Assembly: GCA_045636545.1 (NCBI GenBank)
Contig: JAZTXR010000019.1
Span: 1 to 61,918 of the forward strand
Source of the DNA: HGM04593 sp045636545
Lineage (GTDB): Bacteria > Bacteroidota > Bacteroidia > Bacteroidales > Bacteroidaceae
Direction: 5' to 3'
DNA length: 61,918 bases
Shown piece after piece: positions 8,192-18,678 of this stretch. How positions within the stretch are numbered: the first letter of the stretch is position 1; the number at the start of each line of letters is the position of its first letter. Below the pieces are notes generated by a model. The model made no database searches. It was not told the DNA's origin and saw nothing but the letters and a program-made list of their open reading frames with translations. Position numbers and translations under genes: made by a program.

Positions 8192-11100
8192 TTATTTTAC
8201 AACATATTTGCTGCCGTTGACAATGTAAATGCCCTTTGGCAATTTGTGCAGTTCGTCAATGCTTGCGTTGTTGCTGATGAGAATGCCTTCAATAGAGTAG
8301 ACCTTGAACTTGTCATTCTGGTTGAAGAATGTTCCAATGCAAGATGTGGTGTCCTCAAATGTCATTCCGTAAGGCGAAACGCGGCTTCCTATGACATCGT
8401 CTGTAAATGACATTGTGTTCTTCGCCTTATATGTAGTTCCTGTAGAACTGTTCAGAATTATAAAGGAGATTTCAACACTCTCTTCGCCATATACTGTGAT
8501 GTAATAGTTCTCTCCAATCTTCTGTCCATAGCCTCTGTAGCTGTCTCCAACCATAGCATACACCTCGTATGTCCCGTTGTCGGCAAGCTGCTCGCCCTGG
8601 TAGAGTCTTGCAATGATATTCATCGTGTTTGGGTGCTCGTAGCTTACTCTGCCCAAATCGAGCGATGGCGTAACTGCCGGCTTCTCTTCAGCTGTTGCCT
8701 GGCTGTCGAGCTGCAGTTGCAGGGTCTTGTCCGAAACTGACTTGTAGATATATCCACATCCCGGAACAAGCTCACTCAATGTTCCTTCCCAATTTCCGTC
8801 GGCATATTCTGCAAAGCCTTTCTGCGAAATGAGCAGGTCGCCATTCTCTGCATTTGCCACGGTTGCCGACAGGGATTTGCTTTCATAATATGGATACGCA
8901 ATCCAGTTCCATCCGCTCTTCAGGCTTAATGGATTGTCGTTCAAGTGGCCTCTTGGGTTTATGATGAAAGCCGAGGATGCCAGAACTTTATAGCTACTGT
9001 TGTTATCAAGCTTGTTAAAGTTGCCGGTGAAACCATTGTCCTGGTCTTTGGCTATCTCATCATACTGTCCGATTATGCGTACTGAATTGTTTGCCAGTTC
9101 AGCAACACTGATAGGCTCGCTCAGATAAGATGAAATCCAATTCCAGCCCTTTGCAAAGGTGATTTTCTGGTTGTAGTATTCCTTCTTGAAAACGGCAGAG
9201 ACTGTATAAGGCTTGTCAACTGTTATGGTAAGAGTTGTCTGGTTCCCGGCCTCTTCGCCATTCACGCACCAATGCTCAAATGCATAATCCTTATCAGGGA
9301 TAGCTGTGAAGCTGAGCTCTGTTCCATAGTTGTAAACACCGGTTGATGTTCCAATGATTGAACCGCCATCAGTGGTCGATTCAACCTCAACTGCGTAGGT
9401 GTTGAATGCGAAATTGGCAACAATCTTCACGTCACTCAAGGCGATGTGCTCAATTTGTGGCTGCTCGGAAACAACAACTCCGTCAATGCTCCAATTCAAG
9501 AAGTTGTATCCCTCGTTGGCTGTTGCTGTAAGGATATATGTCTCTCCGTATGCAAGGTTCACGGTTTTGTTTCCTTGGGTTCCGGCTTCTGTTCCCTCCT
9601 TTGCTGCCAGTGAGATATAGCCGGCCTGTTCGGGGTAAACAGATGTGGTCAAGGATGTATAGCCATCGCGATACATAATCCATCCGGCTGCCTTGCCTGT
9701 TTTTCCGTTAAAGCCCTCTTTGTCGGTAATCTCTGCTGTCTGCACCTGCAGGACATAGTAACCGTTGCCGGTGATTCCGTTGTATGCCGAGAGGTCGAGC
9801 TTGAATGTCTTGTCGTCATCAGTTGTTATCTTCATCAAGGATGCATCCTGGCTTACACCCTGAACGGCAAGTGAGAGGTCCTCACTGGTGAATGTCTGCG
9901 GGTCTATCTGCTTGTTGAATACAACATTGATGCTCTCAACATGTTTCTTTGCAATCTCACCTTCGGCAGGCAATCCTTCGATAGCAATGACTTCAAGCTG
10001 TGTCTTGGGGGTCGGGTTGAAAGTCAGGATATATGTCTCGGGTGTCAGTGACTCGAACTCGTCGGCAAAATGCAACATGTTCTCGTACAAAGGCTCTTTT
10101 CCGTCACGCAATGTACGGTCTGTCTGCCAGATGTTTCGTAGGCTTATCTCCTTGTTGTCGCTCTGGCGTACTATGCTGTTAATGGCTGACACTCCGTATG
10201 TAGGGTCATAGATATTGCCATACACCCATCCTGTAGATGATGGAGTGACTGTCAGTCTATACTCGGTATCAGATATCTTTGTGATGGTTGCATCAGCTTT
10301 ACCAACAGTCTCTTTCTCACCGTTGGAGAGATAGAGCATGTCCGGCGTGTCCTTTGCATCTGCAATGTCATTGGTCATGAAGCCGACAATGGTCTTGTTG
10401 CCATCCACAATTTCTATTGAACGAATCAACTCATGGATTGTAACATCATTGAGCAGTGTCAAATCGGGGTTGTCATAGCTTGTAATGTGGGTGGCCTGTA
10501 CATCATAGTCTGTAAAGTGACCAAGCAGAGAACTCTTTATCCACCACTGGGCGTATGATGTTCCCTTGGAAGGTATTGTACCAAAGTCAGTCGCAACACT
10601 ACCGCCAAGTGCAAGGGTCTTTTCCTTTCCGTTGAGCTGGCTGCTCATCAATTCAAAGTCAATGAACAGACCTTTCTCGTTTTCTATAATCTCCGGCTGG
10701 TTTGTCACCATCCTTACATTTGTGGCATCGCCATAGCCGATATTGTGTATGAGCAGGGAAAACTCGGCCTCTTCACAAGGCTCAATCTCCTCGGTCAATG
10801 GGTCATCGCCCTTGATGTCGCGCTGCATGAAGTAGGTGAGGTTGAGTACCGGCGAGGGCTTGACTGTGATTGCAACCGGTGTGAGCGTGCGTGTCACCTC
10901 AAGGCCTGTGAACGGGTCTATGTATGACAATGTACCGCCAATGTTATATACCTTGTTGTTTTCCGGTGCGGCATATCTTGTTGGAATGAACATTATTGTT
11001 GCAACACCTGTTGACTTGGCATTCAGGGTCCATCCTGCATCAAGGCTCAGTGAGCCATTGAAGCCATTCAATGTCTCAGGGTTAATCTGGAACTCGTGTG

Positions 11101-14100
11101 ATGTTGCCACATTGCCCTCCTGGTCGGTGATGGAAAGAGCCATTTTTACGTCTCTCATGGCGGTGTCCTCGTTGCCGTTGGTTACGGTGAGGGTTCCAAG
11201 GAAAGCCTGACGTGTCATTACCATAGATTGGCTTATCTGCAGAGTGATAGACGAACAAACAGATGATTGAGAACCTCCTGTTCCGTCAGTTCCTCCTGTT
11301 CCACCCGATTCGCCCGAACCACTGGGGTAACAGTCTACATCTTTGTGTATAGTTATAGGTGTCTGGCTTGACGAACTGCTGTAGTAGCCGCCACCACCGC
11401 CACCACTGATGCCGCCTGGGCCAGAGTAGCTGCCGCCGCCGTAGTATCCGCCTCCGCCGCTGTTGGATGGGCTCCAGGTTTGTGTGTCGTTGCTTTTGCA
11501 GGAACCTACTTGCATGACAACGCTATAAAGATGCCATTTCTTGTCGGCACCGCAGTTCCAGTAGTAGAGTGTCTTGAACTGGGCGACACATGGGTCTTCA
11601 CTTGCTGCAGCAAGTTTTACAACCCTGACAGGTATTACAATGCTTTGCTGTGGTGCCAAAGTGAATGGCACAGCATGGTCAAGAACTTCAAATTGCAATC
11701 CGGTAAATCCTTCAGGTAGTTTGAGCTGGACATCCAGTGCATTGATGAGACCCTTGTTTGTTAAAACGGCATTGAATATCATGGATTCGCCGGGCTGTAA
11801 CTCATCGGCATTGATCTCCTTTGGAACAATTAGTTCAACAACCGGTACCGGGACATTGGTCTCGTATTTGACAGTTGTTACCACTGAGTATTCGTCCTCG
11901 ACTTCTGTCTCTTCGACTTTCCAGTCGATTGTTATGGCTTCGTAACTCAAATTCACGACCTTATAGGTCTCCTTGCCCGGGTCGACAAGGATATTGTTGC
12001 TGTATGAGGAGTGCTGGTCTGCTGTGACCTTGATGGTATAGTAGCCTTCGGGCAGTTCTACAGAGTAGATACCTTTGTCATTGGTTACGCCGCTTGCAAG
12101 CACTTTGCTTGTTTTTGGGTGCATGACGGTCACGTTAGCTCCTGCCAGATGTGGGGCTTCGGCTGTGTAGTAAGTGTTCTCGTCACATACATCAATAGTC
12201 AGAGTTCCGGTTTCTTCCGATACAGGTTCAATATAGTAAGGTATTTGCAGTCCTTTGCCGTTTGAGCAGTTCAATGCTATTGTGCCCCATACAGGTGAAT
12301 TCAATTGCATAGAATCGTCAGGAGTAAGGCGCAGAACCACTGATGTGGTTTCACCACTTTCGAGTGATGGCATCTCCTTTGGAGTGACAGAACTCATCCA
12401 TGATTGTTGAATAGGAAGAGTTAAGGAAATAGTACCAGTCTCGCCCTTACCTACATTGGTGATGTCAAAGACATATTCGCGGGACATTCCCTTTGTCATT
12501 GTTGTGTTGATGCTTGACACGGATGCTTCAAGCATACCTGTCTTTACGCGACAATGATAGTACAATGTCGTTGTGAACGAAGCACCCTCCTCTGTCTCTA
12601 TCTTTATTACAATCAGCTCCCAATCGTTTATGGTAGAGGCTGCGTTTGGAGTAATGTCATAGTTCAGTATGAATTCATCGCCGGCTTTTACACTTGTAGG
12701 GCAGTCGACTGTCACTTCACAAATCTCCGGTTTTGAAATGACGGTAGCTTTTATGCCCGACAAATCAAGGATACCGGGGTTAGAGTAAGTGACACTTCCG
12801 CTGTAGACATCACCCAGCAATGCTTCACACTCGATGGCTGCATTCGATGTCTGTCTGATACCATAGAAACTGAATGAACTCATCTCTGTGCGGAGATTCT
12901 CTCCGGGGTAGCAGGCTCCCAGTACAAAATACCCTACCTGGAAATTATGAGGGGTGTAGTTTGCAGAAAAACGTCCGTCCTCACCGGTGACTGTCTTTAT
13001 AGTGTGTCGGTCGTTTGAGTTGATGACGTAAATCTCAATCTCCTTACCTGCCACATCTTTTCCCTCTACAACACCGGTAATAAGTACACTTTCTTCCTTA
13101 TTGTATATAGCCTTGTCTGCATTTACCGAAATGGTGAAAGGTGATACGGCCTTGATTGAAATGAGTTTTGAAGAGTTGTTCGCGTATGACAGCTCCTTGA
13201 CCGTTTTGTCCTCATTTACAACTGAATAGACATTATATGTACCAATGTATGATGGCAGTGTAACCTTTGCATTCACTGTTACAGATTCACCGACAGCCAG
13301 GTCATGTGGCAAATATGCAGTGTCGGCAGCCGATGAACTTGAATTCAGGTAGAATGCTATGGGGGTGTTTTTGGGAAGCTTGTAGTTACCGGTGTTTGAA
13401 ACAACTGCGCTGATGGTTACAGTCTCGCTCACCGCAGCTTCTGTTGCCGATGCTTCAATTGATGTTATCTGTGCATCGGGCAACGTCTGGTCAGTAACTG
13501 TAAACCAGGTTATGCCGTTTGCATATCCGGTTGCCGATGCAGTGATGGTGGCATTGTATCCATCGTTGGTGTCATCATTGTTGAGTGAGACAACGTTGAA
13601 CTTTGCCGATGTCTCTCCTGCCGGTATTGTAACCGATGACGGGAGTTCTATTCCTGGTGCATTATCGCAGCTGAGTGATACTGTCAATGGGTTTTCGGTA
13701 GAGGTATTGCGTGTAACGGTAACCTCAATCTTTCCACCTTCGGCAAGCACGCTCTTGTCTGTTTTCAGTGAGAGAGCGGGGCCGTCGTTGTCAAAGACTG
13801 TCAGCTGGGCCGATGTTATTCCATCGGTTGTTCCCTCTCCGGCGCTACAGTTGCACGATGCGATATACACAGCGGCATTGATGAAATATGTGCGCTCGCC
13901 ATCATTCAGAGCATTGTCGATAGGGCCAAGGTTCAGTGTCACTTCTTCTACGCCTGCAGCCATCTCAAAGTCATTTCTTCCATAATAGATGTTGCCTTCT
14001 GAATTGTCCGACAACTTTATTCTGACACTCTTGTCAATGTTGCTGCTTCTTTTGATTCTTGCAACCACCGACAAAGGACCATCCGATTCTGAAACCTTGT

Positions 14101-15571
14101 CCGGTGTCAGTTCTATATGCAGGGTGGGGACATCATTGTCCTTCAGTATAACGGCCGTTGATGCAGGCTGATGCTCTGCTGCATATACGGTGAATGTCAC
14201 CTCCTGCTCAATATCGGGTGTTGAATCATCCACCGATTGTATCTGTACGCTTACCGTTGTTTTACCGGCAGGGATTACTATTGAGGTAGGGAACTTGAAA
14301 CGCGACTTTTTGTCGGCGGTAAGTTCAATTGCCAGGTCGGACTGCAAAGGACGTTCTATACCAATTGTGAAATCCAACACTTCGCCTTCGGTTATCTCTG
14401 TGATGTTTGACTTTAAAGTCATCTTGGGCTTTGTGTCATCAGCGATAACCAATTGTGCCGATGTTGCCGGATAACCGTTCCCGTCAACCTCTATGTTTAC
14501 AGTAGAGTTGTTGTCCAAAGTCTTGTTGGGGGTTATTTCGGCATAGAAGTATGCGCCCGACTCACCCTTTCCGACGGTTACCGAAGAGGGTACGGCAACA
14601 CGGCTGTCCTGTGTGGCTGTCACAGCAAAAGTCTCGGCTATACTTGTATTACCGCTACGTGTCAGGTAGTAGCGCACCTTTTCGCCCGAGGCCTCATTGG
14701 TCTCAATCAAGGCCGGTGTGAGCCCAAGCCTTTTACCTATAAGGATAGTCGATGCGGCGATTGCCGAGTTGTTACCGTCGGCACCGGCCTGCTCTCCCGA
14801 ATTCTTGTTTGCCGAGAGCTGTATGCTGAATGTTGCCTCGCCGTCGATTCCCAACAGCTCTGGCAACTTTATTTCGGCCGAACGTGTGAGTACCGCGCCG
14901 CTTTCAAGTGTCTCGTCGCTGTAGATTGTAGTGAGGTGCTTTTGTGTGCCATCGGACGAATTGAGGTATATTGTCTCGCTCCATCCTGCCTCGGTGTCAA
15001 GGCCTCCAACGTTTGCTACCTGCCATTTCAGAAGGACGTTGTCGCCCGGGTTGGCCTCTTTTGCCTCAACTCTCAATGCCGATACTTCAAAGTCGGGCGA
15101 GAGTGCAATCTTTATGTTGCCGGCGGTATACTCTGTCACAAGATTCGCACCATCCGAGCCGCTCATTATGACATCGGATAAAAGCATCGGCAGCTCCACG
15201 CCCTCTTCCACAGCCTGCGAAGCAGTCAGGTTGAGCGAAAGCAGCTTGCCTGCACTGCCATCGATGGCTGCATTGGTGCTTGAAAAGATCACTGCCATAT
15301 ATCGCTTCTCGCCAATGGAGCGCATTGTGAGCGAATGTCCGGCTGCACGCTCGGCAAGGACACAGTTTTCTGTATCTAAAGTAATTCCATCGGGTAGGGT
15401 AAGTGTAAATTGCACAGCCACGATATCTGCTGTATTATTCATTCTTACCGGCAGGCTCATGCTCTTGCCTTTTGCAATTGTGACACTTGGGACTGTCAAT
15501 GTGTTTTGCGCAAAAAGAGCAGAACCACAGAACAGCAACAAGGTCAGAGCTGTAAATAATCTCTTTATCAT
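8192..15571 (-). CDS. Giant multidomain surface protein (2459 aa) with T9SS-type C-terminal tail
   Basis: Likely exported and surface-attached; function unknown. Domains by eye: signal peptide 1-21; cohesin-like beta-sandwich about 22-155; CARDB-like about 160-275; four Calx-beta-like repeats about 285-700 (one ends LVIADDTKP, the next LKDNDVP); second CARDB-like about 700-810; further Ig-like modules; a carboxypeptidase-regulatory-like domain about 1118-1205; a Gly/Tyr/Ser-rich linker about 1367-1434; long beta-rich modules; two InlB-B/"divergent repeat"-like units about 1977-2131; and a C-terminal segment ending GIYIVNGSKYVVK, typical of T9SS type A sorting domains. No catalytic motif seen. 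The start lies 11 bases after the 939-aa gene, so both are probably co-transcribed. An adhesin or scaffold role is an inference from domain types. Confidence 0.8.
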   Translation of the reverse strand: MIKRLFTALTLLLFCGSALFAQNTLTVPSVTIAKGKSMSLPVRMNNTADIVAVQFTLTLPDGITLDTENCVLAERAAGHSLTMRSIGEKRYMAVIFSSTNAAIDGSAGKLLSLNLTASQAVEEGVELPMLLSDVIMSGSDGANLVTEYTAGNIKIALSPDFEVSALRVEAKEANPGDNVLLKWQVANVGGLDTEAGWSETIYLNSSDGTQKHLTTIYSDETLESGAVLTRSAEIKLPELLGIDGEATFSIQLSANKNSGEQAGADGNNSAIAASTILIGKRLGLTPALIETNEASGEKVRYYLTRSGNTSIAETFAVTATQDSRVAVPSSVTVGKGESGAYFYAEITPNKTLDNNSTVNIEVDGNGYPATSAQLVIADDTKPKMTLKSNITEITEGEVLDFTIGIERPLQSDLAIELTADKKSRFKFPTSIVIPAGKTTVSVQIQSVDDSTPDIEQEVTFTVYAAEHQPASTAVILKDNDVPTLHIELTPDKVSESDGPLSVVARIKRSSNIDKSVRIKLSDNSEGNIYYGRNDFEMAAGVEEVTLNLGPIDNALNDGERTYFINAAVYIASCNCSAGEGTTDGITSAQLTVFDNDGPALSLKTDKSVLAEGGKIEVTVTRNTSTENPLTVSLSCDNAPGIELPSSVTIPAGETSAKFNVVSLNNDDTNDGYNATITASATGYANGITWFTVTDQTLPDAQITSIEASATEAAVSETVTISAVVSNTGNYKLPKNTPIAFYLNSSSSAADTAYLPHDLAVGESVTVNAKVTLPSYIGTYNVYSVVNEDKTVKELSYANNSSKLISIKAVSPFTISVNADKAIYNKEESVLITGVVEGKDVAGKEIEIYVINSNDRHTIKTVTGEDGRFSANYTPHNFQVGYFVLGACYPGENLRTEMSSFSFYGIRQTSNAAIECEALLGDVYSGSVTYSNPGILDLSGIKATVISKPEICEVTVDCPTSVKAGDEFILNYDITPNAASTINDWELIVIKIETEEGASFTTTLYYHCRVKTGMLEASVSSINTTMTKGMSREYVFDITNVGKGETGTISLTLPIQQSWMSSVTPKEMPSLESGETTSVVLRLTPDDSMQLNSPVWGTIALNCSNGKGLQIPYYIEPVSEETGTLTIDVCDENTYYTAEAPHLAGANVTVMHPKTSKVLASGVTNDKGIYSVELPEGYYTIKVTADQHSSYSNNILVDPGKETYKVVNLSYEAITIDWKVEETEVEDEYSVVTTVKYETNVPVPVVELIVPKEINADELQPGESMIFNAVLTNKGLINALDVQLKLPEGFTGLQFEVLDHAVPFTLAPQQSIVIPVRVVKLAAASEDPCVAQFKTLYYWNCGADKKWHLYSVVMQVGSCKSNDTQTWSPSNSGGGGYYGGGSYSGPGGISGGGGGGYYSSSSSQTPITIHKDVDCYPSGSGESGGTGGTDGTGGSQSSVCSSITLQISQSMVMTRQAFLGTLTVTNGNEDTAMRDVKMALSITDQEGNVATSHEFQINPETLNGFNGSLSLDAGWTLNAKSTGVATIMFIPTRYAAPENNKVYNIGGTLSYIDPFTGLEVTRTLTPVAITVKPSPVLNLTYFMQRDIKGDDPLTEEIEPCEEAEFSLLIHNIGYGDATNVRMVTNQPEIIENEKGLFIDFELMSSQLNGKEKTLALGGSVATDFGTIPSKGTSYAQWWIKSSLLGHFTDYDVQATHITSYDNPDLTLLNDVTIHELIRSIEIVDGNKTIVGFMTNDIADAKDTPDMLYLSNGEKETVGKADATITKISDTEYRLTVTPSSTGWVYGNIYDPTYGVSAINSIVRQSDNKEISLRNIWQTDRTLRDGKEPLYENMLHFADEFESLTPETYILTFNPTPKTQLEVIAIEGLPAEGEIAKKHVESINVVFNKQIDPQTFTSEDLSLAVQGVSQDASLMKITTDDDKTFKLDLSAYNGITGNGYYVLQVQTAEITDKEGFNGKTGKAAGWIMYRDGYTSLTTSVYPEQAGYISLAAKEGTEAGTQGNKTVNLAYGETYILTATANEGYNFLNWSIDGVVVSEQPQIEHIALSDVKIVANFAFNTYAVEVESTTDGGSIIGTSTGVYNYGTELSFTAIPDKDYAFEHWCVNGEEAGNQTTLTITVDKPYTVSAVFKKEYYNQKITFAKGWNWISSYLSEPISVAELANNSVRIIGQYDEIAKDQDNGFTGNFNKLDNNSSYKVLASSAFIINPRGHLNDNPLSLKSGWNWIAYPYYESKSLSATVANAENGDLLISQKGFAEYADGNWEGTLSELVPGCGYIYKSVSDKTLQLQLDSQATAEEKPAVTPSLDLGRVSYEHPNTMNIIARLYQGEQLADNGTYEVYAMVGDSYRGYGQKIGENYYITVYGEESVEISFIILNSSTGTTYKAKNTMSFTDDVIGSRVSPYGMTFEDTTSCIGTFFNQNDKFKVYSIEGILISNNASIDELHKLPKGIYIVNGSKYVVK

Positions 15572-15582
15572 AACTATGTAAT

Positions 15583-18402
15583 TTATTTATTGTTCAATAC
15601 TTTCTTTACTTTACCGTTTGACTTTATAAGATTGATGCCGCGTGACAGACCGCCATGTCGCACTCCTGCGGCATTGTAGAACTCGCAGTCTCCGTTCTCA
15701 TCAACTGTTGTGTACTCAATTGATGTAGTTCCGCCCCCGACACCCAAAGAGGTGCAGATGGCTGTTGCGCTTTCATCGGCAAGCATCACTCCATTCAATG
15801 TGGTGTTTGCAACACAGGTTCCTATTACGGTCTCTCCCACAGGGAGTGTCGCACCCGACAGCGAGTATCCTACCACGTTGCCTCCAAGTACGGCCTGTTC
15901 CATACCAAGCTGCTGCAGATTCCACTCTATGCCACCGTCCGATTTTATGCTCAATGCCGCCACCGGAACTTCAGTGTCAAGTATCACCTTGCCGTCTTTT
16001 ATGTATACGTATGCTTCTGCATCCTCCTCAAAGTGTCTTGAGGCTTTCATCATACTGCTTCCGGGAGTTGCAGACTGTGCCAATATCCTGTTCACGACAC
16101 AGACGATATCCTGTACTGTTATGACATCGTCGGCATATAAGTCGGCTGCAGTGAAGTTGAAAGCAGAGCCTCCCAAAAGGTTGAACATATACAGAATCAT
16201 TGTCTGCAGGTCGGTAACATCGGTTCCGTTTACGATATTGGCATCGCCGCTCTCAAAAGTGAAAGTCATGCCTATGCTGCTGCCGTTGGCAACGCTCTCG
16301 TCGTTGTCAAGAATAGCATAAATCATATCGCCGTTACCGCCACGGTAGATGTTGTTCCTTGAATTGCCGTTTGCCTTGAAGCCGTTGCCCGACCAGAGTA
16401 GGTTCGCATACCACTCATCAGTTGTTGCCACATCAAAGCCGGAAGGCATAGCTGTAGTAAGTATCAGAGGCATTTCGCTCCTGAATGTCTGGTTCGCGTG
16501 GTCATACAACAGGATTTCGGGAACATCGGTCATCTGTCCAAAGTCAATAACCCCGTCTAGCTGCTGCGATGCGAGGTTCAGCTCACTTACGTTTGCAGAA
16601 ATCATTGGGGATACCGAGCTGAAGCTGTTGCCCGAGGCATCGAGTGCTGTAAGGTTGGGGAAGCACCCGGCCAGGATACCCACATTGCCGCTGTATGAGT
16701 TGTTTGAAATGTCGAGCGAGTTTATGCTCCTGCAATCAACTGAATCCTGTTCAATGCAAGCGCGTATCTCGGCAGCAACGTCGCCTGACAGCCTGTTGCC
16801 CGAAAGGTTGATGGAGATTATGTTGGGGAATGAGAGCAACGCCTTGGGGAATGTGCCTGTAAGTCCTTGTGACGACAGGTCAAGTCCAACGACAGAACCA
16901 TTCTCGGTCTCGACACCGTGGAACGATGAAACGGATGTCTTGCCCTTTGAGATGTCCCAAGGGTTTTCCCAACCCTGTTCAACAAGTTCTGTATGCAGGG
17001 CGTTTAGGCGACTCCATTCGTCCGATGTCAACAGGCTTATGCTGAACGAACCCAAATGGAATAGGCCGCTGTGATAGCATTTGCCCTCAGTGACATAGAG
17101 ATAGATATTATAGTTGCCTTCATCCAGCGGCATTTCAGAAGAGACACTGTCGGAACTTTGTGTCCCCTTGCGTACGTATGAGAGGGAACAGTTCCCGACA
17201 CCTTCTATATCTCTTGTATAAACTTCGGGCGAAGGTATGTACTCTCCTGCAACATATTCGCCCTCGGGAATGTTATACATTCTGAAATCGTATTCGCTTA
17301 AAAAAGCCTTCCCGATAGTGAATTCCATGTAACAGGTGTACCCATAGGCCGATACATAAATGGTGCCGGTGCCGGGGTAGAGGTTGTCTGAGTAAGTGAC
17401 TTCGCAATCAGTCTCGGATAAGTTGATGTTGCTGGATGTCAACTCCCACTCCGGGCATATAGGCTCACCGGTGTAGGTGAATTGGTCTTCTTTCAGTCTT
17501 ATCTCAAAATAATAACCACCGGGGCCAATGTTCTCCTGGAAGTCATCGGTTCCGAATCTCACGTTGACACTTTTTCCCATAACCGTCATGTCAAGATTGA
17601 CATATAGCTTTTCCTCGTTGATTTTTCCATATACAGTGATGGGCACCTGTCCAAGTGATGGACCTATCCACATTCCACCCAAATCGCCTTTTTCAATGGT
17701 TACAGTGGTGTTTATACTGAACTCTTCATAGTTGCCCGACGGTGAGTCGTATGTCTCAATGCCCGGAACAACAATGTTGCCGACCTGTATTGTACCCAAG
17801 ACAAGATTCTCTATTTCAAGAGTGTAAGTGTTTGGAGCTGTCTCTACAATATATACAGTTTCAGTAGCCTCCTGTACGATGGCTCCATTCATGGTTACCA
17901 CATACATGTCCGTGTAACTCCTTGTCGCTTCAATCCATTGGTCGCCAGACCCTCCTTCTGTGAATCCTTCATCTCCTCCGAATGTTACATTGACACTCTT
18001 GCCCATAACCGTCATGTCAATATTGGCATATAGCTTCTCCTCGTTGATTTTGCCATATACAGTGACGGGCACCTTGCCAAGTGATGGACCTATCCACATT
18101 CCATCCAAATCACCTTTGTTGATTGTCACTGTGGTATCCATACTGAATTCCTCATAGTAGGGCGATGCTTCTGTTGTCTTAATACCAGGAATTGCAATGT
18201 TGCCGACCTGTATTGTACCCAATACAAGATTGTGGATTTCCAGGGTGTAGGTGTTTGGAGCTGTCTCTGTAACATAGACGGTCTCTGTAGCCTCCTGTAC
18301 GACCGCTCCATCCATTGTCACCACATACGTGCCTGTGTAACTCCTTGCCATTGCAGCTACAGAGGCAATGACAAGAAACAAAGTGGATAAAATTTTTTTC
18401 AT
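15583..18402 (-). CDS. Exported 939-aa protein: duplicated calycin-like domains, LRRs, dockerin-like segment
   Basis: Function unknown; probably exported by T9SS. Seen: signal peptide 1-19; two near-identical beta-barrel, calycin/lipocalin-like domains at residues 20-143 and 161-284; an Ig/MBG-like region about 315-380; leucine-rich repeats about 464-640 (LDLSSQGLTGTFPKALL, INLSGNRLSGDV); a dockerin-like double motif about 716-776 (DVTDLQTMILYMF and DVITVQDIVCVVNRIL); a cohesin-like strand region about 796-885; and a short C-terminal tail with GINLIKSNGKVKKVL resembling weak T9SS sorting tails. It is the first gene of an operon with the 2459-aa protein, preceded by a good promoter. The dockerin-like part could mediate binding to the cohesin-like domain of its partner, but this is inference. 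Confidence 0.75.
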   Translation of the reverse strand: MKKILSTLFLVIASVAAMARSYTGTYVVTMDGAVVQEATETVYVTETAPNTYTLEIHNLVLGTIQVGNIAIPGIKTTEASPYYEEFSMDTTVTINKGDLDGMWIGPSLGKVPVTVYGKINEEKLYANIDMTVMGKSVNVTFGGDEGFTEGGSGDQWIEATRSYTDMYVVTMNGAIVQEATETVYIVETAPNTYTLEIENLVLGTIQVGNIVVPGIETYDSPSGNYEEFSINTTVTIEKGDLGGMWIGPSLGQVPITVYGKINEEKLYVNLDMTVMGKSVNVRFGTDDFQENIGPGGYYFEIRLKEDQFTYTGEPICPEWELTSSNINLSETDCEVTYSDNLYPGTGTIYVSAYGYTCYMEFTIGKAFLSEYDFRMYNIPEGEYVAGEYIPSPEVYTRDIEGVGNCSLSYVRKGTQSSDSVSSEMPLDEGNYNIYLYVTEGKCYHSGLFHLGSFSISLLTSDEWSRLNALHTELVEQGWENPWDISKGKTSVSSFHGVETENGSVVGLDLSSQGLTGTFPKALLSFPNIISINLSGNRLSGDVAAEIRACIEQDSVDCRSINSLDISNNSYSGNVGILAGCFPNLTALDASGNSFSSVSPMISANVSELNLASQQLDGVIDFGQMTDVPEILLYDHANQTFRSEMPLILTTAMPSGFDVATTDEWYANLLWSGNGFKANGNSRNNIYRGGNGDMIYAILDNDESVANGSSIGMTFTFESGDANIVNGTDVTDLQTMILYMFNLLGGSAFNFTAADLYADDVITVQDIVCVVNRILAQSATPGSSMMKASRHFEEDAEAYVYIKDGKVILDTEVPVAALSIKSDGGIEWNLQQLGMEQAVLGGNVVGYSLSGATLPVGETVIGTCVANTTLNGVMLADESATAICTSLGVGGGTTSIEYTTVDENGDCEFYNAAGVRHGGLSRGINLIKSNGKVKKVLNNK
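17551..18345 (-). repeat. Tandem in-gene duplication of a calycin-like domain
   Basis: Two copies about 372 bases long (18345-17974 and 17922-17551), offset by 423 bases, encode domains that differ at only a minority of residues. Shared blocks include GMWIGPSLG, TVYGKINEEKLY and DMTVMGKSVNV. Identity is also obvious at DNA level, so the duplication is recent or kept alike by gene conversion. It is a site for slippage or recombination. Confidence 0.85.
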
Positions 18403-18501
18403 ACGTTATATTTTTAAATTGTTTCTTCTGGTTGGATTGCCGGTTGGGAGTTTTTCAGCCATAGGGTAAAATTTTATGGTTTTCCCAACTTTCCCAGTTT
18501 G

Positions 18502-18533
18502 CAAATGTATATTGTTAAATCCTAATTTGCAAA
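18502..18533 (-). promoter_or_regulatory. Promoter of the 939-aa/2459-aa surface-protein operon
   Basis: On the minus strand TTTG (18533-18530) and TACATTTG (18509-18502, a full TAnnTTTG match) are separated by 20 bases. The leader to the start at 18402 is about 95 bases. No other promoter-like match of this quality was seen nearby. Confidence 0.65.
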
Positions 18534-18633
18534 TTATTGTTAAACAAAAGGTAATGGGGAAACAATGACTTTGATGTACCAATGAATGTTGCCTGTCGGT
18601 GAGTGGATTCTTTAACCTAATCCGTAATCTCAT

Positions 18634-18676
18634 ACATAGCAGAAGAGATGGCTGTCGGCCATCTCTTCTGCTATGT
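18634..18676 (-). terminator. Terminator of the mannosidase operon
   Basis: A perfect 19-base stem (arms 18634-18652 and 18658-18676) with a 5-base loop, starting 2 bases after the GH92 stop codon on the minus strand. It closes the four-gene operon beginning at 25532. Confidence 0.8.
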
Positions 18677-18678
18677 AA

